Shown here in pieces: positions 45,411-58,591 of a DNA stretch of 64,000 nt. The stretch's first letter is position 1. Every line of letters begins with the position of its first letter. The translations under genes were made by a program, and so were the position numbers. The stretch comes from Herbaspirillum sp. SJZ107 (GTDB taxonomy: Bacteria; Pseudomonadota; Gammaproteobacteria; Burkholderiales; Burkholderiaceae_D): positions 1,612,001-1,676,000 of the forward strand of contig NZ_VFNH01000002.1 in NCBI RefSeq assembly GCF_006715485.1. The letters run 5' to 3'. The notes beneath the pieces are model-generated. The model was given only the letters and a program-made list of their open reading frames with translations, ran no database searches and was not told where the DNA came from.

Positions 45411-46688
45411 TTAACTGGCCCTTGCCAGCAATAGCGCCCGTTCGCGTTCGTTACGCGTCATCCCCGCCGCGCGCCGGAACTCGGCCCGCGCCTCCTCATG
45501 CCGTCCCAGCTTGGCCAGCAAATCCCCGCGCACGCTGGGCAGCAGGTGATAGTGGCGCAGCATCGGCTCGGCCAGCAGCGCATCCGCCAGCGCCAGCCCT
45601 TCGGCTGGCCCGTACGCCATCCCGACCGCTACCGCGCGGTTGAGTTCCACCACCGGCGAGGGCAGCAGCTGGGCCAGCGCATCGTACAGCGCCGTGATGC
45701 GCACCCAGTCGGTCGCTTCCGGACTCAGGGCGCGCGCATGGCAGGCGGCGATGGCGGCTTGCAGCGCGTACGGCCCCAGGCTGCCGCAGCCGGCCGCGCG
45801 CTCGAGGGCGTCGAGGCCGCGCCGGATCAGGAGGCGGTCCCAGCGCGTGCGGTCCTGTTCCAGCAGCAGGATCGGCGCGCCGTCCGGCCCGGTGCGCGCC
45901 CGTTCGCGCGAGGACTGGATTTCCATCAGCGCCACCAGGCCGTGGACTTCGCCTTCCGCGGGCATCAGTTCGGCCAGCACCCGGCCCAGACGCAGCGCCT
46001 CGCGGCACAGGGCGGGGCGCAGCCAGTCGGCGCCGGCGCTGGCGGCATAGCCTTCGTTGTAGATCAAATAGATCACCTGCAGCACCGACGCCAGGCGCGG
46101 CTTGCGCTCAAGGCCGGACGGCACCTCGAACGGCACCTGTGCCGCCCCCAGCGTGCGCTTGGCACGCACGATGCGCTGGGCGACCGTGGCTTCGGGCACC
46201 AGGAAGGCGCGTCCGATCTCGAGCGTGGACAGCCCGCCGACCAGTTTCAGCGTGAGCGCGGCGCGCGCCTCGGCGGAGAGCACCGGGTGGCAGGCGACGA
46301 AGATCAGGCGCAGGACGTCGTCGGCGATACCGCCGCGCGCTTCCTGCGCCAGTTCCGCCAGCTCGTCGGGCTGGCGCTGGCCGGCGCGCAGTTGTTCGTC
46401 GAATTCCCAGGATAGCTCGCCTTCCTTGCCGGCGCGCATGGACTGGTGGCGCAGATGATCGAGTGCGCGGTGCTTGGCCACCTGCATCAGCCAGGCGCCG
46501 GGGCGGTCCGGCAAGCCGTCCGCTGGCCAGGATTCCAGCGCCTGCAGCATGGCGTCCTGGGCCAGTTCCTCGGCCAGGCCGACGTCGCGCAGCATGCGGG
46601 TCAGCGCCCCGACGATGTGCGCCGACTCCATGCGCCAGACCGCTTCGACAGTGCGGCCGACGCCATGGCCTGCAGCGGCTTCGCTCAT
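45411..46688 (-). CDS. ECF42-type RNA polymerase sigma factor
   Basis: A 425-residue ECF sigma factor. Region 2 is visible as GALTRMLRDVGLAEELAQDAMLQALESWP and KHRALDHLR, and region 4 as LTLKLVGGLSTLEIGRAFLVPEATVAQRIVRAKRTL. A long C-terminal domain (about 200 residues, DUF6596 with a TPR-like end, VELNRAVAVGMAYGPAEGLALAD) replaces an anti-sigma factor. This layout plus upstream DGPF proteins is the ECF42 group. The start overlaps the stop of the tandem DGPF gene (ATGA), and the operon continues from a VOC gene. Confidence 0.9.
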   Translation of the reverse strand: MSEAAAGHGVGRTVEAVWRMESAHIVGALTRMLRDVGLAEELAQDAMLQALESWPADGLPDRPGAWLMQVAKHRALDHLRHQSMRAGKEGELSWEFDEQLRAGQRQPDELAELAQEARGGIADDVLRLIFVACHPVLSAEARAALTLKLVGGLSTLEIGRAFLVPEATVAQRIVRAKRTLGAAQVPFEVPSGLERKPRLASVLQVIYLIYNEGYAASAGADWLRPALCREALRLGRVLAELMPAEGEVHGLVALMEIQSSRERARTGPDGAPILLLEQDRTRWDRLLIRRGLDALERAAGCGSLGPYALQAAIAACHARALSPEATDWVRITALYDALAQLLPSPVVELNRAVAVGMAYGPAEGLALADALLAEPMLRHYHLLPSVRGDLLAKLGRHEEARAEFRRAAGMTRNERERALLLARAS

Positions 46689-47479
46689 GCCCCGACCAGT
46701 TCATCCATGGTCAGCACTTCGCGGATCTCGACCTCGACTTCCGTCCCGGCATCGAGGCGGGTCGGGTAGGGCAGCTTGCGCGCCCACGCGATCGCGTCGT
46801 CGAGGGAACCGGCGCGTATCATCCAGAACCCGGCGATCAGTTCTTTCGCTTCGGCAAACGGGCCGTCGATCACGCTGACGTCGACCCGGCCGCCGCTACC
46901 GGACAGCGTGACCCGCGCCCCGCGCGCGCTCGACATCAGGCCGTCGCCGGCCAGCAGCACGCCGGCCGCCGCCTCGGCCATGTTGAAGGCGTCCAGCGCA
47001 TCGAGCTTTTCCTGCTCTGGCACGGTGTCGCGTTCGGAGTCGGCGTTGGAGCGCAGCAGGATCACGTAACGGCCGGCGCTGTCGTCGTTGCCGGCCAGGC
47101 TGGATGCCACTTCGGCGCAGCCGCCCGGGCAGCCGGTCTCGCGCAGTTCCAGTGTGACCTGGCCGGTGGCGTCGGCGTCGGCCGGCGGCCACTGGCGCAG
47201 GCGCTCGATGGCAGCTTCCTTCGAATCCGCCTCGATGATGGTGAAGCCGGCCACCAGTTCCTTGGTTTCGGCAAACGGGCCGTCGGTGATGCGCTCGCCG
47301 CCCGGTCCCATTTTCAGGCGCACGGCGTGTCCGCTCGGACGCAGGCCCAGGGCCAGGCCGAGCTTGCCCTCGTCGGCGAACTGCTGGTGGAAATGCGCCA
47401 TGTCCTCGATCAGCCCCGGCGCTGGCGGGAGAAGGGCTTCGGTGGCGGCATCGGCCTTGCGGATGATCATGAACTGCAT
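46685..47479 (-). CDS. Tandem YCII/DGPF-domain protein
   Basis: A 264-residue protein with two YCII domains. Each has the DGPF motif: ITDGPFAETKELVAGF (about residue 65) and VIDGPFAEAKELIAGF (about 200). DGPF proteins are the usual partners of ECF42 sigma factors, but their biochemistry is unknown; some YCII proteins are hydrolases or dehalogenases. It overlaps the sigma gene by four bases. A longer open frame to 47932 is a shadow of the next gene and is not used. Confidence 0.88.
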   Translation of the reverse strand: MQFMIIRKADAATEALLPPAPGLIEDMAHFHQQFADEGKLGLALGLRPSGHAVRLKMGPGGERITDGPFAETKELVAGFTIIEADSKEAAIERLRQWPPADADATGQVTLELRETGCPGGCAEVASSLAGNDDSAGRYVILLRSNADSERDTVPEQEKLDALDAFNMAEAAAGVLLAGDGLMSSARGARVTLSGSGGRVDVSVIDGPFAEAKELIAGFWMIRAGSLDDAIAWARKLPYPTRLDAGTEVEVEIREVLTMDELVGA

Positions 47480-47490
47480 GGCCGGCCTCC

Positions 47491-47925
47491 TTAGCGCGCG
47501 CGTTGTTCGCGCATGGCGCGCATTTGCTCTTGCTCCTGCGCGCGCAGCTCGGGCGTGAACGCCTCGCCGAAGTCGGCTTCGCTGAAGACCTGGCGGATCT
47601 CGATCTCGCTGTCGACGCCGTCGTGCGGGTTGGGGGCGCGCTTCATCCACTCGATCGCTTCTTCCTTCGAGCTGACTTCGATCAGCCAGTAGCCGGCGAT
47701 CAGTTCCTTGGTCTCGGCGAAAGGGCCGTCGATGACGGTGCGCTGCTGGTCCTTGAAGCGGATGCGCGCCCCCCGGCTGCTGGGGTGCAGGCCTTCGGCG
47801 GACAGCAGCACGCCGGCCTTGACCAGCTCGTCGTTGAACTTGCCCATGTCGGTGAGCAGCTGGGTGCTCGGCATGACGCCGGCTTCGGAGGCCGCACTGG
47901 CCTTGACGATGACCATGAATTTCAT
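47491..47925 (-). CDS. YCII/DGPF-domain protein
   Basis: A 144-residue single YCII domain starting MKFMVIVKASAASEAGVMP, with DGPF motif VIDGPFAETKELIAGYW and an acidic end (DFGEAFTPELRAQEQEQMRAM). It lies 11 bp before the tandem DGPF gene and overlaps the VOC gene's stop by four bases (ATGA). Together the operon holds three DGPF domains ahead of the sigma factor. Confidence 0.88.
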   Translation of the reverse strand: MKFMVIVKASAASEAGVMPSTQLLTDMGKFNDELVKAGVLLSAEGLHPSSRGARIRFKDQQRTVIDGPFAETKELIAGYWLIEVSSKEEAIEWMKRAPNPHDGVDSEIEIRQVFSEADFGEAFTPELRAQEQEQMRAMREQRAR

Positions 47926-48410
47926 TGTGCATTCCCTCCGCATTCCGATGCCGCCATCTCTTTCAGGGCCGCCTGCATGTCTTCCATGGAGACCTCACGC
48001 TGGTGGGTGGCGATCGACCAGCGATGGCCGAACGGGTCCTGGACCTGGCCGTAGCGGTCGCCCCAGAAGGCGTCGGACAGCGGCATGACCGGCGTGGCGC
48101 CGGCGGCGATCGCCTGGTCCCAGACGGCATCGGCATGGTCGACGTACAGGTGGATCACCACCGGCGACCCCTTCAGTACCAGCGGGTCGTTGCTGCCGTA
48201 CTCGGGAAAGGCGTCGGCCAGCATGAGGCGCGAATCGCCGATGCGGATTTCGGCATGCCCGATTTTGCCGTTGGGCATATTCATGCGGCCGACTTCGGTG
48301 GCGCCGAAGGCCTGCTGGTAGAACGCGATGGCCGCCGCGGCGTCGCCGCACACGAGGTGGGGCGTGACGGTGCGGAAGCCTTCGGGGATGGGGCGGACTG
48401 CTTCACTCAT
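47922..48410 (-). CDS. VOC (glyoxalase/bleomycin resistance) family protein
   Basis: A 162-residue VOC protein related to PhnB-like members. It has TVTPHLVCGDAAAAIAFYQQAFGATE, IGDSRLMLADAFPEYG and FWGDRYGQVQDPFGHRWSIATH, the usual pattern with a paired His and Glu metal site. Substrate is unknown. It is the first gene of the ECF42 operon, with GGGAGAT before the ATG and a TGTCGA/CGTCGT promoter 45-70 bp upstream. Confidence 0.88.
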   Translation of the reverse strand: MSEAVRPIPEGFRTVTPHLVCGDAAAAIAFYQQAFGATEVGRMNMPNGKIGHAEIRIGDSRLMLADAFPEYGSNDPLVLKGSPVVIHLYVDHADAVWDQAIAAGATPVMPLSDAFWGDRYGQVQDPFGHRWSIATHQREVSMEDMQAALKEMAASECGGNAQ

Positions 48411-48453
48411 GATAGATCTCCCTGGTTTGCTTGTTGTGGGTGCTGCTATCACT

Positions 48454-48482
48454 ACGACGGATGGCGCTTGCAGGTTTCGACA
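48454..48482 (-). promoter_or_regulatory. Candidate ECF42 autoregulatory promoter
   Basis: On the minus strand TGTCGA (-35, 48482-48477), a 17-bp spacer and CGTCGT (-10, 48459-48454) precede the VOC gene start by about 45 bp. TGTCGA with a CGTC/CGAC-type -10 is the reported ECF42 pattern, so the sigma factor probably transcribes its own operon. Confidence 0.6.
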
Positions 48483-48608
48483 CCGGGCACGAAAAAAATT
48501 CCACTGCGCCGATACGGTATGTCGACTAGATCATGAAGTCGAGAAAAATATCAAAAGATTATGTATGTTGCATACGTCCCATGCACAATATTGCTTATCA
48601 AAAAGACC

Positions 48609-48636
48609 CTTGAAATAATTTTCGTTATCCCAATAT
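48609..48636 (+). promoter_or_regulatory. Sigma-32 (RpoH) heat-shock promoter of htpG
   Basis: CTTGAAA (48609-48615), a 13-bp spacer and CCCAATAT (48629-48636) fit the RpoH consensus CTTGAAA-N11-16-CCCCATNT closely. It lies about 43 bp before the htpG start codon. Confidence 0.8.
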
Positions 48637-48678
48637 TGGCCCGGTCTGTTCAACCAACGCACTAAACGAGGACACAAG

Positions 48679-50598
48679 ATGGCTGTTGCCGAAAAAGAAA
48701 CCCTTGGATTCCAAGCAGAAGTCAAGCAGCTGCTGCAGTTGATGATCCATTCCCTGTACTCGAACAAGGAAATCTTCCTGCGCGAACTGATTTCGAACGC
48801 GTCCGACGCGGCCGACAAGATGCGCTTCGAGGCCATCAACAACGATGCGCTGTACGGTAACGACCACGAACTGAAGATCAAGGTGGCGTTCGACAAGGCT
48901 GCCAGGACCGTCACCATCTCGGACAACGGCATCGGCATGAGCCGCGACGAAGTCATCTCGCACCTGGGTACGATCGCCAAGTCGGGTACCAAGGAATTCT
49001 TCAGCAAGCTGTCGGGCGACCAGCAGGCCGACGCGGCCCTGATCGGCCAGTTCGGCGTCGGCTTCTACTCGGCCTTCATCGTGGCCGACCGCGTCACCGT
49101 CGAGACCCGCCGCGCAGGCGCGCCGGCGTCGGAAGCGGTGCGCTGGGAATCGGCCGGCGAGGGCGACTACACGCTCGAACCGATCGAGAAGGCCAGCCGC
49201 GGCACCGACATCATCCTGCACCTGCGCGAAGGCGAGGACGAGCTGCTGTCGTCGTGGAAGCTGAAGTCGATCATCCGCAAGTACTCCGACCACATCTCGC
49301 TGCCGATCGTGATGCAGAAGGAAGAGTGGGACGAGGAAAAGAAGGAAACCGTCGTCAAGGACGAATTCGAGACCGTCAACCAGGCGTCGGCGCTGTGGGC
49401 GCGCTCGAAGTCGGACATCACCAAGGAACAGTACGAAGAGTTCTATAAACACGTCTCGCACGACTTCCAGCCGCCGCTGGCCTACACCCATAACCGCGTG
49501 GAAGGCCGCAGCGAGTACACCCAGCTGCTGTACGTACCGAGCGCCGCGCCGTTCGACCTGTGGGACCGCAACAAGCGCGGCGGCATCAAGCTGTACGTCA
49601 AGCGCGTGTTCATCATGGACGACGCCGAGCAGCTGATGCCGATCTACCTGCGCTTCGTGAAGGGCGTGATCGACTCCGCCGACCTGCCGCTGAACGTTTC
49701 GCGCGAGATCCTGCAGGAGTCGCGCGACGTGCGCGTGATCCGCGAAGGCTCGACCAAGCGCGTGCTGGGCATGCTGGAAGAGATGGCCAACAGCGACGAG
49801 CAGGAAGGCAAGGACAAGTACGTCACCTTCTGGAAGGAATTCGGCCAGGTGCTGAAGGAAGGCATCGGCGAGGACGCGACCAACAAGGACCGCATCGCCA
49901 AGCTGCTGCGCTTCGCCTCGACCCACGTCGATTCGGATGAGCAGACCGTTTCCTTCGCCGATTACGTGTCGCGCATGAAGGAAGGCCAGGACAAGATCTA
50001 TTACGTCACCGCCGACAGCTACATCGCCGCCAAGAACAGCCCGCACCTCGAGATCTTCCGCAAGAAGGGCGTCGAAGTGCTGCTGCTGACCGACCGCGTC
50101 GACGAGTGGATGCTGTCCTTCCTGACTGAATTCGAGGGCAAGGAACTGGTGTCGGTGGCCAAGGGCGGCCTCGATCTCGGCAAGCTGGAGGACGAAGCCG
50201 AGAAGAAGGAGCACGAAGAGACCGAAGGCCAGTACAAGGACCTGGTCGAGAAGATGAAGGGCGCGCTGGCGGACAAGGCCAAGGACGTGCGCGTGACGTT
50301 CCGCTTGACGGATTCGCCGGCCTGCCTGGTGGCGGACGAGCACGAACTGTCGGCCAACCTGGTGCGCATGCTGAAGGCGGCCGGCCAGAACGCGCCGGAC
50401 AGCAAGCCGATCCTCGAGATCAACCCGAACCACCCGCTGGTGACGCGCCTGAAGTACGAAGACGCGGCGAGCCCGCGCTTTGGCGACTGGGCGCACATCC
50501 TGTTCGATCAGGCGATGCTGGCCGAGGGCGGCAGCCTGACCGACCCGGCAGCGTTCGTGAAGCGTTTGAACGAGATGCTGCTGGGTGGGGCGAAGTAA
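48679..50598 (+). CDS. htpG: Molecular chaperone Hsp90 (HtpG)
   Basis: A 639-residue Hsp90. The N-terminal ATPase domain has [40 protein letters not shown] and [12 protein letters not shown]. The middle domain has the catalytic Arg in [11 protein letters not shown]-terminal dimerisation domain follows, without the eukaryotic MEEVD end. It folds and remodels client proteins with DnaK. It stands alone behind a heat-shock promoter and is followed by a terminator. GAGG precedes the ATG. Confidence 0.97.
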   Translation: MAVAEKETLGFQAEVKQLLQLMIHSLYSNKEIFLRELISNASDAADKMRFEAINNDALYGNDHELKIKVAFDKAARTVTISDNGIGMSRDEVISHLGTIAKSGTKEFFSKLSGDQQADAALIGQFGVGFYSAFIVADRVTVETRRAGAPASEAVRWESAGEGDYTLEPIEKASRGTDIILHLREGEDELLSSWKLKSIIRKYSDHISLPIVMQKEEWDEEKKETVVKDEFETVNQASALWARSKSDITKEQYEEFYKHVSHDFQPPLAYTHNRVEGRSEYTQLLYVPSAAPFDLWDRNKRGGIKLYVKRVFIMDDAEQLMPIYLRFVKGVIDSADLPLNVSREILQESRDVRVIREGSTKRVLGMLEEMANSDEQEGKDKYVTFWKEFGQVLKEGIGEDATNKDRIAKLLRFASTHVDSDEQTVSFADYVSRMKEGQDKIYYVTADSYIAAKNSPHLEIFRKKGVEVLLLTDRVDEWMLSFLTEFEGKELVSVAKGGLDLGKLEDEAEKKEHEETEGQYKDLVEKMKGALADKAKDVRVTFRLTDSPACLVADEHELSANLVRMLKAAGQNAPDSKPILEINPNHPLVTRLKYEDAASPRFGDWAHILFDQAMLAEGGSLTDPAAFVKRLNEMLLGGAK

Positions 50599-50620
50599 CT
50601 CTCAGCGATGGGTAAATGCG

Positions 50621-50654
50621 ACGGCCGGTGCAGCAATGCCCGGCCGTTTTTTTT
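50621..50654 (+). terminator. Terminator of htpG
   Basis: The stem ACGGCCGG/CCGGCCGT is followed by eight T, 23 bp after the htpG stop codon. Confidence 0.88.
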
Positions 50655-50776
50655 ATCTGCATCAAACTTCATGCATGTCGGGTGACTGTCCAGCCCCCGG
50701 TGAGTGTTAGCGAACAGACCACACGGTCCAGCTGCGTTTAGATGAGGCATTGACGAAATTCTTGCTTCAGACTCAC

Positions 50777-52726
50777 ATGGACAACGATAAACGCAGCGCG
50801 CAGCCCACGGCCGCCTGGACCCGCGCCCAGGACCGGTTCTGGCTGCTGGCGCGCGAACTGCTGGTGGTCGCGCTCCCGGACGGGACGATCGAGACCGTCA
50901 ACCCGATGTGGACCGAGCTGCTCGGCTATGAAGCGCACGAGATCGTCGGCACCACCTTCCTCGCCTACACCCATCCGGACGACCTGGATGCCACCGTCGA
51001 CGCCTTCGCCGGCATCTTCGAACAGCCGCTGGATGTGCCTTTCGAATACCGCTTCCGCCACAAGGACGGGTCCTACCGCTGGATCGCCTGGACCGGCAAC
51101 TGCAGCGAAGGCCGCGTGTATGCCGCCGGGCGCGACCTGTCGCCCGAGCGCCTGCGCGAAAAAGTCGTCAGCGATCCCGAGGAATTCTCGCGGCTGGCCC
51201 TGAATTCGGTGGGCGGCATCGGCGCCTGGACCGCCGACCTGGTCCAGGGCCGCTACGTGGCCGACGTCGCGATCGCCAGGCTGTACGGCATCGACCCGGT
51301 GCGCGCGGCCGCCGGCGTGCCCACCGCGGAGTTCCTGGGCAACGTCCATCCGGACGACCGGCCGGCGCTGCAGGCCGAGATCGCGCGCAGCCTGGTGTCG
51401 GGCAGGGACATGGCGCTGGAATACCGCCTGCGCCATCCGGACGGCACGGTGCGCTGGGTGCTGTCGCGCTGGCGCACCCATCTCGACGCCGAGGGCAAGC
51501 CCGTGCGCCGCACCGGCGTCGGCGTCGAGACCACCGGCCAGCGCAACATGGAAGAACAGCTGCGCCAGGCCCAGAAGATGGAAGCCGTGGGCCAGCTCAC
51601 CGGCGGCCTGGCCCACGACTTCAACAACCTGCTGGCCGGGATCACCGGCGCGCTCGGCCTGATGCAGATCCGCATGCGCCAGGGCCGCATCGACGACCTG
51701 GAACGCTACATGACGGTGGCCCAGGGCGCGTCGCGACGGGCGGCGGCGCTGACGCACCGCCTGCTGGCGTTTTCGCGGCGCCAGACGCTCGACCCCAAGC
51801 CGACCGACGTCAACGCCCTCATCTCGGGGATGGAAGAGCTGATCCGGCGCACCATCGGGCCGCACATCGCGCTGGAAGTGGTGGGCGCGGTCGGGCTGTG
51901 GCCGTCCCTGATCGACCCCGGCCAGCTCGAGAACGCGCTGCTGAATTTGTGCATCAATGCGCGCGACGCCATGCCGGACGGCGGCCGCATCACCATCGAG
52001 ACCGCCAACAAATGGCTCGATTACTCGGCGTCGGCTACCCACGACATCCCGGAAGGCCAGTACCTGTCGGTGTGCGTGACCGACACCGGCACCGGCATGA
52101 CGCCCGAGGTGGTGGCGCGCGCCTTCGAACCCTTCTTCACCACCAAGCCGCTGGGCGAGGGCACCGGGCTCGGGCTGTCGATGATCCACGGCTTCGCGCG
52201 CCAGTCCGGCGGCCACGTGCGCATCTATTCGGAAGTCGGCGACGGCACCACGGTCTGCCTGTACCTGCCGCGCTACTACGGCGACGTCGAAAGCGAGGAC
52301 CTGGCGCAGCGCGCGGCCGAGGTGGCGCGCGCGGGACAGGGCGAGACCGTGCTGATCGTCGACGACGAACCCTCGGTGCGCATGCTGGTGACCGAGGTGC
52401 TGGCGGACCTCGGCTATGCCGCGATCGAGGCCACCGACAGCGCGGCCGGCCTCAAGATACTGCAGTCGGAGGCGCGCATCGACCTCCTGATCACCGACGT
52501 CGGCCTGCCCGGCGGGATGAACGGACGCCAGATGGCCGATGCCGCGCTGGTGCGCCGCCCAGAGCTGCAGGTGCTGTTCATCACCGGCTACGCCGAGAAC
52601 AGCCTGATCGGCAATGGGCGCCTGCAGCCGGGCATGCAGATACTCACCAAGCCGTTCGCGGTGGAGACGCTGGCAATGCGCATCCGCGACCTGATGACGA
52701 TGCGGCGGGTCAATGGATCGTTATAA
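50777..52726 (+). CDS. Hybrid sensor histidine kinase (PAS-PAS-HisKA-HATPase-REC)
   Basis: A 649-residue cytoplasmic kinase. Two PAS domains (about 20-130 and 140-260) precede a HisKA domain with [20 protein letters not shown], which has the phosphorylated His in an HDFNN box. An ATPase domain follows with [18 protein letters not shown] and [18 protein letters not shown], then a C-terminal receiver ([30 protein letters not shown]). There is no membrane segment. The receiver could relay phosphate to another protein. A TTG start at 50750 is possible; the ATG at 50777 fits the first PAS domain. Confidence 0.88.
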   Translation: MDNDKRSAQPTAAWTRAQDRFWLLARELLVVALPDGTIETVNPMWTELLGYEAHEIVGTTFLAYTHPDDLDATVDAFAGIFEQPLDVPFEYRFRHKDGSYRWIAWTGNCSEGRVYAAGRDLSPERLREKVVSDPEEFSRLALNSVGGIGAWTADLVQGRYVADVAIARLYGIDPVRAAAGVPTAEFLGNVHPDDRPALQAEIARSLVSGRDMALEYRLRHPDGTVRWVLSRWRTHLDAEGKPVRRTGVGVETTGQRNMEEQLRQAQKMEAVGQLTGGLAHDFNNLLAGITGALGLMQIRMRQGRIDDLERYMTVAQGASRRAAALTHRLLAFSRRQTLDPKPTDVNALISGMEELIRRTIGPHIALEVVGAVGLWPSLIDPGQLENALLNLCINARDAMPDGGRITIETANKWLDYSASATHDIPEGQYLSVCVTDTGTGMTPEVVARAFEPFFTTKPLGEGTGLGLSMIHGFARQSGGHVRIYSEVGDGTTVCLYLPRYYGDVESEDLAQRAAEVARAGQGETVLIVDDEPSVRMLVTEVLADLGYAAIEATDSAAGLKILQSEARIDLLITDVGLPGGMNGRQMADAALVRRPELQVLFITGYAENSLIGNGRLQPGMQILTKPFAVETLAMRIRDLMTMRRVNGSL

Positions 52727-52789
52727 TAATGCTTCTAGACATCAACTAACCCGGTCGCCCGGTCCGTCCTTCGAATAACGCCATTTTTC

Positions 52790-55975
<3,186 letters not shown>

Positions 55976-55989
55976 CAGCCGGTCCCGGC

Positions 55990-57099
55990 TCAGGGGATCG
56001 GATGCAGCGCGCGCGCCCGCGCGGCGAACAGCGCGGTCAGGCGCGCGTGCAGCACGCGCTGCAGCGCCTCGGTGAGGGGCTGCAAGCATAGCGTGGTGAC
56101 GGCGATGGCGACGCCGATGGCGGCGATATCCAGCGGGCGGCCGCGTTCGACCGGCAGCGCCGCCATCCAGACGCCGATCACCAGCGCATGCGACAGGTAC
56201 AGCGTGAAGGTGTGGGCCGACAGGCGCCGGATCACGGGTCCGGCGTGCAGCAGTGCGCCGAAGCCGGCATGGCGCGCGCAGGCGAAGTTCAGCAGCACCA
56301 TGATGCAGACCGCATAGTCGGCCAGCACGCGGTCGGCGCTGCCCATGTGGATGCCGGGGAAGGGCCAGGCGGCGTTGGCCAGCGTGCGCAGATAAGGCTC
56401 GGGATCGAACCAGCCCCACAGCGCAACCGCCAGCACCGACAGCAGCCAGCCGGCGCGGGCCAGGCCGGCCGGCAGCGTGGCGGTCTTTTGCCAACGGTAC
56501 AGCAGGACGCCACTCAGCCAGATCGGCAACAGCAGCCACAGGCGCGGCCCGACCAGCGCCAGCACGGCGGCCAGCGCCAGGGTGCGGCGGCGCCCGCGCA
56601 GGTAGCAGGCGGCGCCGAACAGCACGTAATACCAGGCTTCGTAATCGAGCGACCAGTAGGGCAGCAGCCAGGGCGGGCGCTCGGTAAAACTCCAGGCGTC
56701 GCCCAGGAACAGCAGGTGGAAGGGCAGGTAGGCCCACGGCTTGTGAAACTGGTAGGCCTCCTCAAGCGGCGTGCGGGTGATGCCCGCGGCGAGCGGCGCC
56801 AGCAAAAAGGCCAGCAGCAGCACCGGCAGCACCACCGAGTACAGGCGGGCGCAGCGCGCCGCCGCGTAGCTGGCCAGCGTCGGGTTCTTGCTCTCGGCGC
56901 TGTAGGCGATCACGAAACCCGACAGCACGAAGAACGCGATCACCGCCTCGCGCCCGAAATCCGGCAGCAGCGCGACCTGGCGCGCGTCGAAGATGTGGAA
57001 GTAGCCGAAGTGGGCGACCACCACCGCCAGCGCCGCGGCGATGCGCACCAGGTCGAGGTACAGCGAGAACCGCTGGTCGAGGGCGGGCGCGTGGCGCAT
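55990..57099 (-). CDS. Membrane acyltransferase (acyltransferase 3 / OafA-type)
   Basis: A 369-residue protein with about ten membrane helices. It has the family N terminus FSLYLDLVRIAAALAVVVAHFG, including the active-site histidine, then VIAFFVLSGFVIAYSAESK and a C-terminal LYLSHALVIG. These enzymes O-acetylate or acylate sugars and lipids in the envelope. Partner and substrate are not seen in the neighbourhood. It is convergent with the large hybrid kinase and tandem with the hydrolase gene. Confidence 0.86.
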   Translation of the reverse strand: MRHAPALDQRFSLYLDLVRIAAALAVVVAHFGYFHIFDARQVALLPDFGREAVIAFFVLSGFVIAYSAESKNPTLASYAAARCARLYSVVLPVLLLAFLLAPLAAGITRTPLEEAYQFHKPWAYLPFHLLFLGDAWSFTERPPWLLPYWSLDYEAWYYVLFGAACYLRGRRRTLALAAVLALVGPRLWLLLPIWLSGVLLYRWQKTATLPAGLARAGWLLSVLAVALWGWFDPEPYLRTLANAAWPFPGIHMGSADRVLADYAVCIMVLLNFACARHAGFGALLHAGPVIRRLSAHTFTLYLSHALVIGVWMAALPVERGRPLDIAAIGVAIAVTTLCLQPLTEALQRVLHARLTALFAARARALHPIP

Positions 57100-57115
57100 G
57101 GCGGGCCGGGACGGG

Positions 57116-57661
57116 TCAGGGCGTCAGGTGGCGGCAGAATTCATCGAGCAGCGCTTCGCCCTGGGGCCATTCGCCGTAGCCGGTGTCGGCGTTGATGTGG
57201 CCGGCCGCGCCGATTTCCACCACGCGGCTGCCCCAGGCCGCGGCAAAGGCGTGTGCGCGGTCCAGGGTGACGTAGGGATCGTCGCTGCTGGCGACGACCA
57301 GCGACGGGAAGGGCAGCGACGCCATCGGGATCGGCTTGAAGCCGTTGGCGTCGATCGGGTAGGACGGCGCTTCGGTGTCGCTCGGCGCCACCAGGAAGGC
57401 GCCGGCCACCTTCAGCGCCGAGCCGGATTGTGCCCACTGCGCCACCAGCATGCAGCCCAAACTGTGCGCCACCAGGATCGGCATGCCCTGGCAGGCGGCA
57501 ATGGCGGCATCCAGTTCGGCCACCCACTCGTCGCGCTCGGGATTGTTCCAGTCGCGGTGCGCCACCCGCTCCCATTTGGAGTACTTGCTTTCCCAGTGCG
57601 TTTGCCAGTGGTCCGGGCCAGAATTCCACAGGCCGGACAGGATCAGGATGTCGCACTTCAT
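57116..57661 (-). CDS. RBBP9/YdeN-type serine hydrolase
   Basis: A 181-residue alpha/beta hydrolase. It begins MKCDILILSGLWNSGPDHWQTHWE, has the nucleophile motif AHSLGCMLVAQWA, and the Asp/His part in ASSDDPYVTLDRA and IGAAGHINADTGYGEWPQG. The size and the W-rich start match the RBBP9/YdeN family, with unknown substrate. It is tandem with the acyltransferase on the minus strand (16 bp apart), so possibly cotranscribed. Confidence 0.88.
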   Translation of the reverse strand: MKCDILILSGLWNSGPDHWQTHWESKYSKWERVAHRDWNNPERDEWVAELDAAIAACQGMPILVAHSLGCMLVAQWAQSGSALKVAGAFLVAPSDTEAPSYPIDANGFKPIPMASLPFPSLVVASSDDPYVTLDRAHAFAAAWGSRVVEIGAAGHINADTGYGEWPQGEALLDEFCRHLTP

Positions 57662-57739
57662 GGGAGGTCCTCGCGTTGATCGATAGTCATGATTGTACAT
57701 GCAATATGAACGGCTGCCGCTTTTTCGGGCAGCCGTGCG

Positions 57740-58582
57740 CTACAGCTTCGTCCGCAGCGCGAACAGCTCGGGAAACAGCACCACGTCCAGCATCTTGCGC
57801 AGGTAGCTGACCCCCGCGGTGCCGCCGGTGCCGGTCTTGAAGCCGATGATGCGTTCCACCGTCGATACGTGGCGGAAGCGCCAGAAGCGGAAGGCGGTCT
57901 CGAGGTCGACCAGCTTTTCGGCCAGTTCGTACAGCGCCCAGTGGTGCTGCGGGTCGCGGTAGACGGCGAGCCAGGCCGCCATCACCGAGTCGTCGTGCGC
58001 CGTGGGCTGGGTGGGATCGGCGGCCAGGCGCTCGGGCGCAACCGCCAGGCCGGACCGCGCCAGCAGCATCACCGCCTCGTCGTAGATCGACGGCGCGTGC
58101 AGTTCCCGTTCGAGCGCCGCATGGTGTTCGGGATGCGGCTGGTGCACGGCCAGCAGGCTGGCGTTCTTGTTCCCGAGGATGAACTCCAGCTCGCGGTACT
58201 GGTAGGACTGGAAGCCGGACGAGGCGCCGAGATAGGGGCGGATCGCGCTGTATTCGGGCGGCGTCATGGTGGCCAGCACGTCCCAGGCGTGCACCAGCTG
58301 GTCCATGATGCGCGCCACCCGCGCCAGCATCTTGAAGGCCGGCGCCAGCTCGCCCGCCCGGATCTGGCGCCGCACCGCCTGCAGCTCGTGCAGCATCAGC
58401 TTGATCCACAGCTCGCTGGTCTGGTGCTGGACGATGAACAGCATCTCGTTGTGGTCGGGCGAGAGCGGATGCTGGGCCGACAGGATGCGGTCCAGGCCGA
58501 GGTAGTCGCCGTAGCTCATGCTGCGGCTGAAATCCATCTGGGCGCCGTGCCACTCGGCACCCTGTCCGACGTCGTCGCTCAT
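57740..58582 (-). CDS. kynA: Tryptophan 2,3-dioxygenase
   Basis: A 280-residue haem enzyme. It starts with [20 protein letters not shown], and has YREPE-type [13 protein letters not shown], the haem His in [21 protein letters not shown], and an SYLRKMLD end. It opens the indole ring of L-tryptophan to N-formylkynurenine, the first step of the kynurenine pathway. It is the last gene of a kynB-kynU-kynA operon, 9 bp after kynU. Confidence 0.95.
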   Translation of the reverse strand: MSDDVGQGAEWHGAQMDFSRSMSYGDYLGLDRILSAQHPLSPDHNEMLFIVQHQTSELWIKLMLHELQAVRRQIRAGELAPAFKMLARVARIMDQLVHAWDVLATMTPPEYSAIRPYLGASSGFQSYQYRELEFILGNKNASLLAVHQPHPEHHAALERELHAPSIYDEAVMLLARSGLAVAPERLAADPTQPTAHDDSVMAAWLAVYRDPQHHWALYELAEKLVDLETAFRFWRFRHVSTVERIIGFKTGTGGTAGVSYLRKMLDVVLFPELFALRTKL

Positions 58583-58591
58583 GCATGCCTC

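Noticed and set aside
46685..47932. 415-residue version of the tandem DGPF protein
   Set aside because: The extra part is the neighbouring DGPF gene read in another frame; the true start overlaps no gene at 47479.
48625..50496. 623-residue minus-strand open frame
   Set aside because: Antisense to htpG.
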